This document shows, one piece after another, positions 1-6,508 of a stretch of DNA of 10,986 nt (position 1 is the stretch's first letter; each line of letters begins with the position of its first letter). Origin of the DNA: an uncultured Longilinea sp. (GTDB lineage Bacteria > Chloroflexota > Anaerolineae > Anaerolineales > Anaerolineaceae); assembly GCA_937863945.1 (NCBI GenBank), contig CALMIB010000299.1:1-10986 (forward strand), read 5' to 3'. A model generated the notes under the pieces. That model ran no database searches, was not told the DNA's origin, and worked only from the letters and a program-made list of their open reading frames with translations. The position numbers and the translations under genes were made by a program.

Positions 1-965
1 CGGGGAATGCGGATCAGCGCCGAGCGGTTGACCTGCGCCCAGCCGATGTAAACCGGGGCTTCATAACCGGGCACGAGCCGCTTGTAGGAGTTGATCGACG
101 GCGCGATCACCCCGGTGAACCCGCGCGCGTGCGCCAGTTGCCCGCCGATGTAACCGTAGGCCAGCTTTGACAGGTTAAATTCGTCCTCGGGGTCAAAGAA
201 CAGGTTCTTGTGGGTTTTGCTGTCAAAAATAGACTGGTGGCAGTGCATGCCCGAGCCGTTGATGCCAAAAATCGGCTTGGGCATGAACGAAGCGATCAGG
301 CCGTTTTGCGCCGCGATCGCCTTAACGGTGTACTTCAACGTCAGCACGTTATCCGCCGTCTTAAGTGCGTCGGCGAAGCGGAAATCTATTTCATGCTGCC
401 CCAACGCCACCTCATGATGGCCCACTTCGACATCCAGGCCCATGCCGATCAATGCAGCCATGAGTTCGGTGCGCACGCGCACAGCCTCATCCTGGGCCGA
501 AAAATCGAAGTAGCCGCCAATGTCATGCGGCACCGGGTGGATGTTGGTCGCGCCGTTCCGGCGGAACAGGAAGAACTCTGGCTCCGGACCTACATTAAAA
601 ATCCAGCCGCGGCTCTGGACTTTTTCCACCATGCGGCGCAACACGCCGCGCGGGTCGCCTTCGAACGGCCGCCCATCCGGGTGGAAAATATCGCAGAAGA
701 TGCGCGCGCGGCGATTGTCGAGCGGGCTCCACGGCAGCACCGCATAGGTATCCGCATCCAAACGCAGATGCATGTCGCTTTCCTGGATGCGGGCAAACCC
801 TTCCACCGATGAGCCGTCAAACCACACGCCGTCGTCCAGCGCCTGCTCCAACCGGCTCACCGGGGCATCCACGCTTTTCACGGTGCCGGTCACGTCGGTA
901 AACTGATAAGAAACGAACTTAATGCCATCGGCTTTCACGCGTTCAAGAATCTCTTTTTTGTCCAT
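1..965 (-). CDS. glnA: Glutamine synthetase type I, N-terminal 321 residues (3' end outside window)
   Basis: The enzyme makes glutamine from glutamate, ammonia and ATP as a cytoplasmic dodecamer. Reading the minus strand from the ATG at 965 gives an open frame to the window edge. It starts MDKKEILERVKADGIKF and shows the GSI motifs in order: FDGSSVEGF (about 49-57), RIQESDMHL (59-67), GPEPEFFLF (126-134), the metal-ligand stretch around VGHHEVALGQHEID (181-194), NGSGMHCHQS (236-245) and INSYKRLVPGYEAP (291-304) followed by NRSALIRIP at the cut. Arg59 in the RIQESDM motif resembles the feedback-sensing Arg of GSI-alpha enzymes, which suggests the non-adenylylated alpha subtype; the C-terminal end that would confirm this is missing. 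The start is fixed by AGGAGG at 976-971, five bases upstream. The gene has a roughly 375-nt leader containing a glmS-like ribozyme, which is very unusual for glnA. Confidence 0.97.
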   Translation of the reverse strand, partial: MDKKEILERVKADGIKFVSYQFTDVTGTVKSVDAPVSRLEQALDDGVWFDGSSVEGFARIQESDMHLRLDADTYAVLPWSPLDNRRARIFCDIFHPDGRPFEGDPRGVLRRMVEKVQSRGWIFNVGPEPEFFLFRRNGATNIHPVPHDIGGYFDFSAQDEAVRVRTELMAALIGMGLDVEVGHHEVALGQHEIDFRFADALKTADNVLTLKYTVKAIAAQNGLIASFMPKPIFGINGSGMHCHQSIFDSKTHKNLFFDPEDEFNLSKLAYGYIGGQLAHARGFTGVIAPSINSYKRLVPGYEAPVYIGWAQVNRSALIRIP

Positions 966-997
966 TCGATCCTCCTTCAGGGTCTTAATAACAAATA

Positions 998-1017
998 GGG
1001 CATGCCTGGGCATGCCC
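998..1017. repeat. Perfect dyad / tandem GCATGC palindrome in the glnA leader
   Basis: Two copies of GGGCATGCC-type sequence stand head to tail. Because each contains the palindrome GCATGC, together they also form a perfect 9-bp inverted repeat (998-1006 against 1009-1017) with a 2-base centre. In the glnA mRNA this would fold into a GC-rich hairpin ending about 21 nt upstream of the Shine-Dalgarno site. It is not followed by a U-tract, so it is not an ordinary terminator. It could be an mRNA stabilising or translation-tuning hairpin, or a protein-binding operator; the sequence alone does not decide. Confidence 0.6.
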
Positions 1018-1080
1018 TTCATTAAAAAACAATCAGACTGCCCCTTCCATGATCGAGCCTGGCCTCAGTACAGTCAAGGC

Positions 1081-1284
1081 CAATCACCATGCCAATGTTG
1101 GCCTGGCAGTCACCCGCCAGTTTTCCATTTGGCATTCGCTTTGGAAGGGAGAAAGGAGCCCGTGATCAGGCTCCAGAGGCATCCGCTGATCTTTCGATTT
1201 TTCCCCGTTCTTCCGGGGTTAACACTCTCTTCGCAGAGAGGAACCTCCACCTCGTCATCTCGCCAGCCGCGAGATTCAGCCGCT
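1081..1284 (-). ncRNA. glmS-type self-cleaving ribozyme/riboswitch in the glnA leader
   Basis: This was read on the minus strand and compared from memory with the B. subtilis, B. anthracis and T. tengcongensis glmS ribozymes. The expected cleavage is between A1284 and G1283, in A|GCGGCUGA (family form A|GCGCC). P1 is 1275-1269 with 1263-1257 (AUCUCGC/GCGAGAU). GACGAGG follows directly at 1256-1250, the conserved segment that carries the catalytic guanine. P2 is GGAGG 1248-1244 with CCUCU 1179-1175. AUCGA lies at 1198-1194 and GCGGAUGCCUC at 1186-1176. P2.2 pairs GCUGA 1280-1276 with UCAGC 1189-1185, differing from the family sequence on both strands. P3 is GGAGCC 1174-1169 with GGCUCC 1160-1155. 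Its loop (AUCAC 1166-1162) pairs with GUGAU 1087-1083 as the P3.1 pseudoknot. P4 is AUGCCAA 1135-1129 with UUGGCAU 1095-1089, and P4.1 is CUGGC/GCCAG closing GGGUGACU, the same loop as in B. subtilis. In the family, glucosamine-6-phosphate is the coenzyme for cleavage, which lowers expression. The oddities are its position before glnA and a two-hairpin insertion at 1241-1199. Confidence 0.86.
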
Positions 1285-1347
1285 ATCTCTCCGATATTCA
1301 ATTTTCAATTCGCTCGCTCAAATTGCATCGAGCTTCAATTAGGCAAT

Positions 1348-1377
1348 AGTCTAGCATTTTTTTAGCCCGCTTGTCAA
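1348..1377 (-). promoter_or_regulatory. glnA promoter (sigma-70 type)
   Basis: On the minus strand a perfect TTGACA -35 (1377-1372) is followed after 18 bases by TAGACT (1353-1348), a 4/6 match to the -10. Transcription should begin near 1341. That leaves about 57 nt before the predicted ribozyme cleavage site and about 375 nt before the glnA start codon. The -35 overlaps the first of two direct repeats, so a regulator may bind here. Confidence 0.6.
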
Positions 1378-1436
1378 GGGGCAATGTGTGTTTGGGGACA
1401 TTTCTATTTTGCATTGACAGGGCAATGTGAGTTTTG
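1371..1436. repeat. Pair of direct repeats upstream of and overlapping the glnA promoter
   Basis: The core GGGCAATGTG occurs at 1379-1388 and again at 1420-1429. Similarity extends on both sides: TTGTCAA before the first and TTGACA before the second, then TGTTT or AGTTTT after. The cores are 41 bp apart, close to four helical turns, so both copies face the same side of the DNA. On the glnA strand they read CACATTGCCC, the nearer copy ending just upstream of the -35 and its flank covering the -35 itself. Copy two also contains CATTG-6-CAATG as a small dyad. This arrangement is typical of an operator pair; the regulator is unknown. Confidence 0.5.
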
Positions 1437-1546
1437 TTTCAATAATCTTCTACGCCACAAAGCAAGGATTTCTTTTCGAAAAATGAGAGAAGACTCCGTG
1501 GCTGGCTGATCGTAAGAGTGATCCATCTCAGATCATCCTATTCATC

Positions 1547-1580
1547 AAAAAGGCCTGACAATGGTTTTTTGTCAGGCCTT
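1547..1580 (-). terminator. Intrinsic terminator after the radical SAM gene
   Basis: A perfect 11-bp inverted repeat (1580-1570 with 1560-1550, AAGGCCTGACA/TGTCAGGCCTT) with a 9-base loop is followed on the minus strand by a T-run. It lies about 65 bp after the radical SAM stop codon and separates this cassette from the glnA promoter. A second, weaker hairpin (CCTGATT/AATCAGG, 1598-1604 with 1614-1620) sits between the stop codon and the terminator. The rest of 1437-1546 shows no gene or convincing element. Confidence 0.88.
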
Positions 1581-1644
1581 CGGCTTCAAATGGCTTCCCT
1601 GATTTTAGAACGCAATCAGGATAGGCCAATGTCCAACCCTGAGA

Positions 1645-3153
1645 TTATTCGTGTTTAATTTCCACTGCCACCTCCGGTAAATCCGGAATTTCCCCTTTGA
1701 GGTTACCGTCTTCACGAACATAATAATTCTTCCACAGATCTTTCGTCAAATCCTGGTAAGCCTGGTCATACCGATCCAGGCCACTGGCATAATCCCCGTC
1801 CAGAAGTGCCGCGCGAGCATTGATATCGATCGGTTCAGGTTCAAATTGGCGAATAATCTGGCGCAAGTCAGCATTATGATCGCGGTTCGGACAGGGCATC
1901 AGAATATTTTCGTGTTTGTAGGAGGTTTGCCAGGAGCGAATGGCAGCGAAGAATGGGTCGGCCCACACATCATTCATCGTTCCACCGCGCGCAAAAACGT
2001 CTTTAACATTGATCGGCGAGTAGGGCACGAAGACGCAGGGTGTGACTGCCCCATTCCAGTCAATATAGAAGTAACCGCCGCCGTTATCGCGCCCGGCTGA
2101 GATGCATCCTTCGCACAATGTCCCCGAATTCCAAAAGTCAACCAGGAAAATCCCTTTCTGGCGCACCATCTCCCACATACGATGCCACATCCACAACCGT
2201 TGCTGTGGCGTAACCATCAGGTCCAATGTAAATTTGCGCCCTATTGGCATATATTGGAAAGTCCACCCATACAATGCTTTTTGCTCTAAGAAGAAATAGT
2301 CGATAAATTGATCCGAGAAGATTTCTTCACAGTTATGCCGGGTGGCTGTCAGAGAGATTCCAAAAGGCACGCCCGCAGTCCGCAGCCGAGCCATGGTGGC
2401 CAGCACCTTGTCAAAAACACCCGCCCCCCGGCGTGCGTCCGTTCGCTCGCGCCAGCCTTCCACTGATATTGCCGGTGACAGGTTTCCCAATTCACCCATC
2501 CGGTGAGCCACCTGATCGTTAATCAGCGTTCCATTCGTGTACATCATAAAAAACATATCCGGGTGCTTTTCAGCCAAATCCAGCACCGTCTTACCCTGCG
2601 AGCGGTAAGCCAAAGGTTCGCCGCCGGTCAAAACGACGAAACGCGCGCCCCACAGATCATGAGTCTGCGTGACGATCTGATCCACGAGATCCCAGTCCAT
2701 GTGTTCCGGGTCAGGTCCAGCATCTGCATAGCACCCCGTACACTGCAAATTACAGGCCTTGCTGGGTGCTATCACCAAAAAAGCCGGTGGGCGAGTACCG
2801 TACTGCTCTTTAAAAAGGTCGCCGGGGGTCCGTTCGCCTTGCTCGATCAATAGCTTCTTAACCACAATATCAAAAACGCAGTTCAAAGCCGCAGGCGAAT
2901 AATTGTACTCAGCCAAAACCCGTCGCGCAGTTTTCACCATTGCCAGGCTTGCAATGGTGCGATCCTCCAAAACACCGGCAGGATATCGGTTTTCCTTCCT
3001 GCCATCCTCCAGCATTTTTCGGATACGCCGTTCAGCTACATTACAGATCCATGGAGCAATGACAGGATTCCTCGCCAGGCGTGGACCGGAGTTAATCAGA
3101 AAACGAGAAGCGGCATTCAGTTTAAATTTTGTCCATGAGGAATTTGTTTGCAT
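1645..3153 (-). CDS. Radical SAM protein with Cys-rich SPASM/twitch-like C-terminal region, substrate unknown
   Basis: This 502-residue cytoplasmic enzyme belongs to the radical SAM superfamily. The CxxxCxxC motif at C134, C138 and C141 (CNLQCTGCYA) binds the [4Fe-4S] cluster that cleaves S-adenosylmethionine, and GGEP (177-180) is the usual SAM-contact motif. Four further cysteines in the C-terminal part (C347, C350, C373, C421), with the segment YIDWNGAVTPC, resemble a SPASM or twitch domain holding an auxiliary cluster. About 120 residues precede the radical SAM core and do not match a domain I can name. The ATG at 3153 follows AGAGGTGAATC. The gene lies 15 bp after a stand-alone receiver gene and closes a two-component cassette. 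No RiPP-like precursor peptide is visible nearby, so peptide maturation is only one possibility; modification of a protein, cofactor or lipid is equally open. Confidence 0.92.
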   Translation of the reverse strand: MQTNSSWTKFKLNAASRFLINSGPRLARNPVIAPWICNVAERRIRKMLEDGRKENRYPAGVLEDRTIASLAMVKTARRVLAEYNYSPAALNCVFDIVVKKLLIEQGERTPGDLFKEQYGTRPPAFLVIAPSKACNLQCTGCYADAGPDPEHMDWDLVDQIVTQTHDLWGARFVVLTGGEPLAYRSQGKTVLDLAEKHPDMFFMMYTNGTLINDQVAHRMGELGNLSPAISVEGWRERTDARRGAGVFDKVLATMARLRTAGVPFGISLTATRHNCEEIFSDQFIDYFFLEQKALYGWTFQYMPIGRKFTLDLMVTPQQRLWMWHRMWEMVRQKGIFLVDFWNSGTLCEGCISAGRDNGGGYFYIDWNGAVTPCVFVPYSPINVKDVFARGGTMNDVWADPFFAAIRSWQTSYKHENILMPCPNRDHNADLRQIIRQFEPEPIDINARAALLDGDYASGLDRYDQAYQDLTKDLWKNYYVREDGNLKGEIPDLPEVAVEIKHE

Positions 3154-3168
3154 GATTCACCTCTCAAC

Positions 3169-3603
3169 TCAAATCACCTGTTTCGGATCCATAGCCAGCG
3201 TCATAATCGTATGTAGTAACTCGTCCGATGAACATCCCTTCACTAAAAATGAATCTGCCCCAGCTTCCATTGCTTCTTCACGGTAGTCAGGATAGAGTGT
3301 CAATGCCAGAACGGGCAGGTGGGGGTGACTCTGCTTGATTTGCCGTATGGCATCCGTCCCGTTCATTTCAGGCATTTGCAGATCCATCACGATCAGATCC
3401 AAGGGGTAGTGTTCTACGGCATCAATGGCTTCCAACCCGTTTTTGGCTTCAATGATTGCACACAGCTTGATCTGAGTTGAAAGCAAAGCGCAAAGTCCCT
3501 TTCGCGAATGAGGGCTATCGTCAACGATTAACACACGTATCGAACATCCTTTTGACCGCTTCATACTTTTTATAATTGTAATGATTTCGGTCTTCGCCTG
3601 CAT
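3169..3603 (-). CDS. Stand-alone receiver (CheY-like) response regulator
   Basis: The protein is a single phosphoacceptor domain without an output domain. The acidic pair is D28/D29 (VLIVDDS), the phospho-acceptor is D74 (IVMDLQMP), the switch Thr is T102 and the conserved Lys is K122 (FLVKG). After the receiver there are only about 20 residues. The ATG at 3603 lacks a close Shine-Dalgarno site (GGAGGG is about 20 bases upstream). The ATG at 3564, giving MKRSKGCSIRVLIVDDS, matches the usual start of receiver proteins better, so the true protein may be about 131 residues. It sits between the NarL-type regulator and the radical SAM gene. It may be a second target of the same kinase, a phosphate sink, or a partner of the radical SAM enzyme; the sequence does not choose between these. 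Confidence 0.9.
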   Translation of the reverse strand: MQAKTEIITIIKSMKRSKGCSIRVLIVDDSPHSRKGLCALLSTQIKLCAIIEAKNGLEAIDAVEHYPLDLIVMDLQMPEMNGTDAIRQIKQSHPHLPVLALTLYPDYREEAMEAGADSFLVKGCSSDELLHTIMTLAMDPKQVI

Positions 3604-3637
3604 CAGCAGTCTATGGGATCAACCCTCCAACAAATGA

Positions 3638-3653
3638 GCCGTTTGTTAACGGC
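3638..3653. repeat. Short inverted repeat between the two response-regulator genes
   Basis: GCCGTT and AACGGC flank a 4-base loop in the 115-bp gap between the two regulator genes. On the minus strand it is followed by TCATTTG rather than a U-run, so it would be at most a weak terminator or an mRNA processing/stability hairpin. It lies at the predicted start of transcription of the promoter candidate just upstream, so it could also be an operator. Confidence 0.35.
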
Positions 3654-3655
3654 CA

Positions 3656-3685
3656 ATTTCATCCATTCATCAAAATCCCTGCCAA
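3656..3685 (-). promoter_or_regulatory. Possible internal promoter for the receiver and radical SAM genes
   Basis: On the minus strand TTGGCA (5/6 match, 3685-3680) is followed after 18 bases by TGAAAT (4/6, 3661-3656). It lies in the only sizeable gap inside the cassette and would give the last two genes their own transcript. The match is modest and read-through from the upstream genes is also likely. Confidence 0.3.
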
Positions 3686-3718
3686 AAATTCATTTTAAAC
3701 GCGTACGGTGAAAGAATC

Positions 3719-4405
3719 TCAATCCGGCATATCAGGATCCTGTGTATCTTCCAAAGAAATAATGCCCTGCCGTAAAGCATACAGGGCAGCCTGAGTCCGG
3801 CTGGCTAGGTGCAGCTTATTAAGGATATTACTGACATGGGTTCGAACCGTGGCCTCGCTGACCACCAGGCGTTCTGCGATTTCTTTATTGCTATGTCCCT
3901 GGGTGAGCAGCTTCAGCACATCCATTTCACGTTCGGTCAGGTCATCTGGAGAGCCTTCTACTGGCTGGGCCGCCGGTTTTGCCAACTCTTGCATCACTTT
4001 GCGGGCAATGGCCGGATGAAGCCATGCCTCGCCGCGATAAACCTGACGAATGGCTTCAACCAGCTCTTCCGGTGAGGAATCTTTTAACAAGTAGCCCAGT
4101 GCGCCCGCCTTGATGGCCGGAAAAACCTGATCATTGGCAGCAAAACTGGTCAGGACCAGTACACGGGTTCCGGTGAGCGCTTTGGTGATCTGGCGCGTCG
4201 CCTCGATTCCATCCATCACAGGCATCATTAAATCCATCAAGATCACATCCGGTTTGACCGCCAGTGCGCGTTCGACGGCTGCTTTGCCATCGCCGGCTTC
4301 TTCCACCACGACAATTCCCGGTTCGGTGGCCAGCAGCGCTGAAATGCCTTTTCGGACGATTCCCTGGTCATCCGCGATCATTACACGAATCACATCCTGC
4401 GTCAT
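3719..4405 (-). CDS. NarL/FixJ-family response regulator with LuxR-type HTH
   Basis: This 228-residue DNA-binding regulator has an N-terminal receiver (about 5-122) with the acidic pair D12/D13, phospho-acceptor D58 (ILMDLMMP), switch T86 and K108. A Pro/Ala-rich linker (about 141-152) leads to a GerE/LuxR helix-turn-helix with LTERE (156-160), NKEIAERLVVSEATVRTHVSNIL and the dimer-helix residues to about 215. Phosphorylation by the adjacent kinase is expected to drive dimerisation and DNA binding. The ATG at 4405 is 5 bp after the kinase stop codon, and its GGAGG site lies in the last codons of the kinase gene, so the pair is translationally close. The target genes are unknown; the cassette itself is the obvious first candidate. 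Confidence 0.95.
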   Translation of the reverse strand: MTQDVIRVMIADDQGIVRKGISALLATEPGIVVVEEAGDGKAAVERALAVKPDVILMDLMMPVMDGIEATRQITKALTGTRVLVLTSFAANDQVFPAIKAGALGYLLKDSSPEELVEAIRQVYRGEAWLHPAIARKVMQELAKPAAQPVEGSPDDLTEREMDVLKLLTQGHSNKEIAERLVVSEATVRTHVSNILNKLHLASRTQAALYALRQGIISLEDTQDPDMPD

Positions 4406-4410
4406 GGCGT

Positions 4411-6489
4411 TTAATTACCTCCGTTTTGTGCAAGTTTGAGCTCAACCGACAAACGACTTCCCTGGCCCACCTGGGTCTGAATATCCAGTTTCGCGCCAAT
4501 CCGATCACAGCGTTCCTGCATGGTTTTCAATCCCATTCCGGCGCTTTGAATTGCATCGTCGCGTGAAAACCCAACTCCATCGTCCTGAACAATAACCCGG
4601 AGCAGTTCATTGCACTGCTGAATCGTTAATGTAATCTTTTGCGCCATGGAATGTTTAAAGGCATTATTCAGCGCTTCCTGAGTGATGCGGTAAACATCCT
4701 CTTCAATATCGAACGGTAAATGAATATCTCCAATTACGTGAAAATCGGTCTGTAAACCCGCGCGTCCCTCCACCGCCTCCAAACGAGACTGCAATGCAGC
4801 CACCAACCCCTCCCTGGCTAACACGGGGGGACGCAATTCAAAGATCAACACGCGCATCTCCCGTAATGCTTCCATCGAGGTATCCCGCAGTTCCTGTAAA
4901 TATCTACCCACCGCATCACGATCATCCGAGTCAAGCAAACGCGAAGCGGCTTCGGCGTACAATGTCATCGCATACAGCTCCTGTGTCACCGAATCGTGAA
5001 GCTCGCGGGCTAAACGTTGGCGTTCTTCGATGATTGCAAGCTGCTCAACCTGCCGGTGCAGGCGAGTGCTTTGAACAGCCAGCGCAGCCTGATCTGCAAA
5101 GAGGTTAATCACGCGTGCGTCTTCCTGTGTAAATCCTCCGGGCTTGTTCGCCAGGCTGATAATACCAATGGGTTGATCCTTTAAACGCGCGCAGGCTAAC
5201 AGGATTGAGTTAATTTTTTTCATCGGCAAAGGAGGCAGAACCGGTTGATTATCCAGGATTGGAAGTCGGGATTCGATCACCTGTGACAACCCGGCATCGC
5301 GCGTTGAAAATTGGTAATCGGCCAGCTCGGGTGCTCCGATTTGGTAAACGACTCTGCCATAACCACTTTCTTCCAAAACAATCATTGCACTGATTTTTGC
5401 GCCTGTAATGAGCATGAGCGCATCACAGACAATTTGCAAGGCCTCGCTTTGCTCTTTTTTCATCAGAATGGCTTCGGTAACCTGTTGCAACGATTGCGTT
5501 TCTGTGAGACGCTGCCGGGTTTCCTCGTACAGGCGAGCATTGTCTAAAGCCAGAGCGGATGAATTGGTAATGCCCTCGACCATCTCAACATCTTTTTGAG
5601 TAAACCGGTTGGGAGAATCCAGGCCGGCAACAGCCACAATTCCAAACAGCCGGTCATACCGGACAATGGGCGCCACCAGCAACGAGCGCACGCCTAAATT
5701 ACGAATGCCGTTCCCAAAATAAATTGGATTTTCCTGAATATCATCAATCACCAGCGGCTTACGCTCATCGATCAATTGCCTGACCAGCGGTTCTTTGTTC
5801 GGATCCAAAGTGTAAGTCTGAAGATCTTCCAGAACGGTGCCGGGAAAATTGGCAATCCCGATAAACGGCCGCAAAGCAGGCTGAGTGGCATCGGTCAAAT
5901 AGATCAGGCAATATGGAGCACCAACTGCCTGGGCCACGAAATGCGCCAGCTCCTGCAAAACGTGATGCAAATCCAATGAATGACTGGCTACCTGAGCCGC
6001 CTCCAGCATCAGCCGCAAGCTTTTTTGCTGATCCGTCAGCGAACGGTTTACAGCGTGCTCAAAAACACCCACCAATCGACCGGTCACCTGGTGAACGACT
6101 CGATCCAGCTCACTTTTTAATGTGCATTGGATATCTTCGTCATTGATATGCTGGAGAATAATCGGTAAAGCGGCATCTTGAGCCATGAGAATGGAGTTCA
6201 CGATCATTTCAACGCCGATCGGAATCCCCAAACGCTGGCTGATCTCACTGGTTTCCTCCATAAACTGCTCGGTAGGCGTAAATGAATTTTCGGAAAATGC
6301 TTCGATAATGGCGATTAGCCCGCGCCGGCAATAATCTTCCAGCACTTCAACAGGCAAATCCTTAAACCCGGAGCCGGGATGGGCACGCAAGAGCTCCACC
6401 CACCGTTGAACGATCGGGGTTTGTTCCATTTTCAAAATCGAGATCAATTGCAGGTAAGGAATTTTCACAGGGTAGCATCCATTAACCAC
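4411..6489 (-). CDS. Soluble GAF-domain sensor histidine kinase (NarL/DegS type, HisKA_3)
   Basis: Numbered from the GTG at 6489 this is a 692-residue cytoplasmic kinase with no membrane segment. An N-terminal helical region (about 20-155) of unassigned type is followed by two GAF-like sensor domains (about 165-325 and 335-480). A short helix containing ERQRLARELHDSVTQ then carries the phosphorylated H498 of the HisKA_3 family. The HATPase domain shows EALNNAFKH (N box, about 605-613), DDGVGF (636-641) and GMGLKTMQERC (651-661). GAF domains suggest a small-molecule, redox or light signal. Start choice: the frame stays open to 6849, but that would overlap recA and the added 120 residues look non-coding. 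The GTG at 6489 has GTGAGGA five bases upstream; the ATG at 6429 (MEQTPIVQRW) is an alternative without a Shine-Dalgarno site. Its partner regulator starts 5 bp after its stop. Confidence 0.93.
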   Translation of the reverse strand: MVNGCYPVKIPYLQLISILKMEQTPIVQRWVELLRAHPGSGFKDLPVEVLEDYCRRGLIAIIEAFSENSFTPTEQFMEETSEISQRLGIPIGVEMIVNSILMAQDAALPIILQHINDEDIQCTLKSELDRVVHQVTGRLVGVFEHAVNRSLTDQQKSLRLMLEAAQVASHSLDLHHVLQELAHFVAQAVGAPYCLIYLTDATQPALRPFIGIANFPGTVLEDLQTYTLDPNKEPLVRQLIDERKPLVIDDIQENPIYFGNGIRNLGVRSLLVAPIVRYDRLFGIVAVAGLDSPNRFTQKDVEMVEGITNSSALALDNARLYEETRQRLTETQSLQQVTEAILMKKEQSEALQIVCDALMLITGAKISAMIVLEESGYGRVVYQIGAPELADYQFSTRDAGLSQVIESRLPILDNQPVLPPLPMKKINSILLACARLKDQPIGIISLANKPGGFTQEDARVINLFADQAALAVQSTRLHRQVEQLAIIEERQRLARELHDSVTQELYAMTLYAEAASRLLDSDDRDAVGRYLQELRDTSMEALREMRVLIFELRPPVLAREGLVAALQSRLEAVEGRAGLQTDFHVIGDIHLPFDIEEDVYRITQEALNNAFKHSMAQKITLTIQQCNELLRVIVQDDGVGFSRDDAIQSAGMGLKTMQERCDRIGAKLDIQTQVGQGSRLSVELKLAQNGGN

Positions 6490-6508
6490 ATTTTCCTCAC
6501 TTTGTTTA

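Noticed and set aside
210..812. 200-codon plus-strand frame opposite glnA
   Set aside because: Shadow of the glutamine synthetase gene; the minus-strand frame has every GSI motif.
966..1341. T-box, glutamine (glnA) riboswitch or cobalamin riboswitch as explanation of the glnA leader
   Set aside because: No T-box GGUGGUACCGCG core and no recognisable glutamine or cobalamin aptamer core was seen. The glmS ribozyme pattern explains far more of the sequence.
922..1365. 147-codon and 86-codon plus-strand frames over the glnA leader
   Set aside because: They span the promoter and the ribozyme, have no family features, and their composition reflects the structured RNA on the other strand.
6465..6491. 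Eight-residue leader peptide frame (ATG at 6491) overlapping the kinase start
   Set aside because: It is in another frame with a ribosome site too close to the ATG. No attenuator structure follows, so it is most likely chance.
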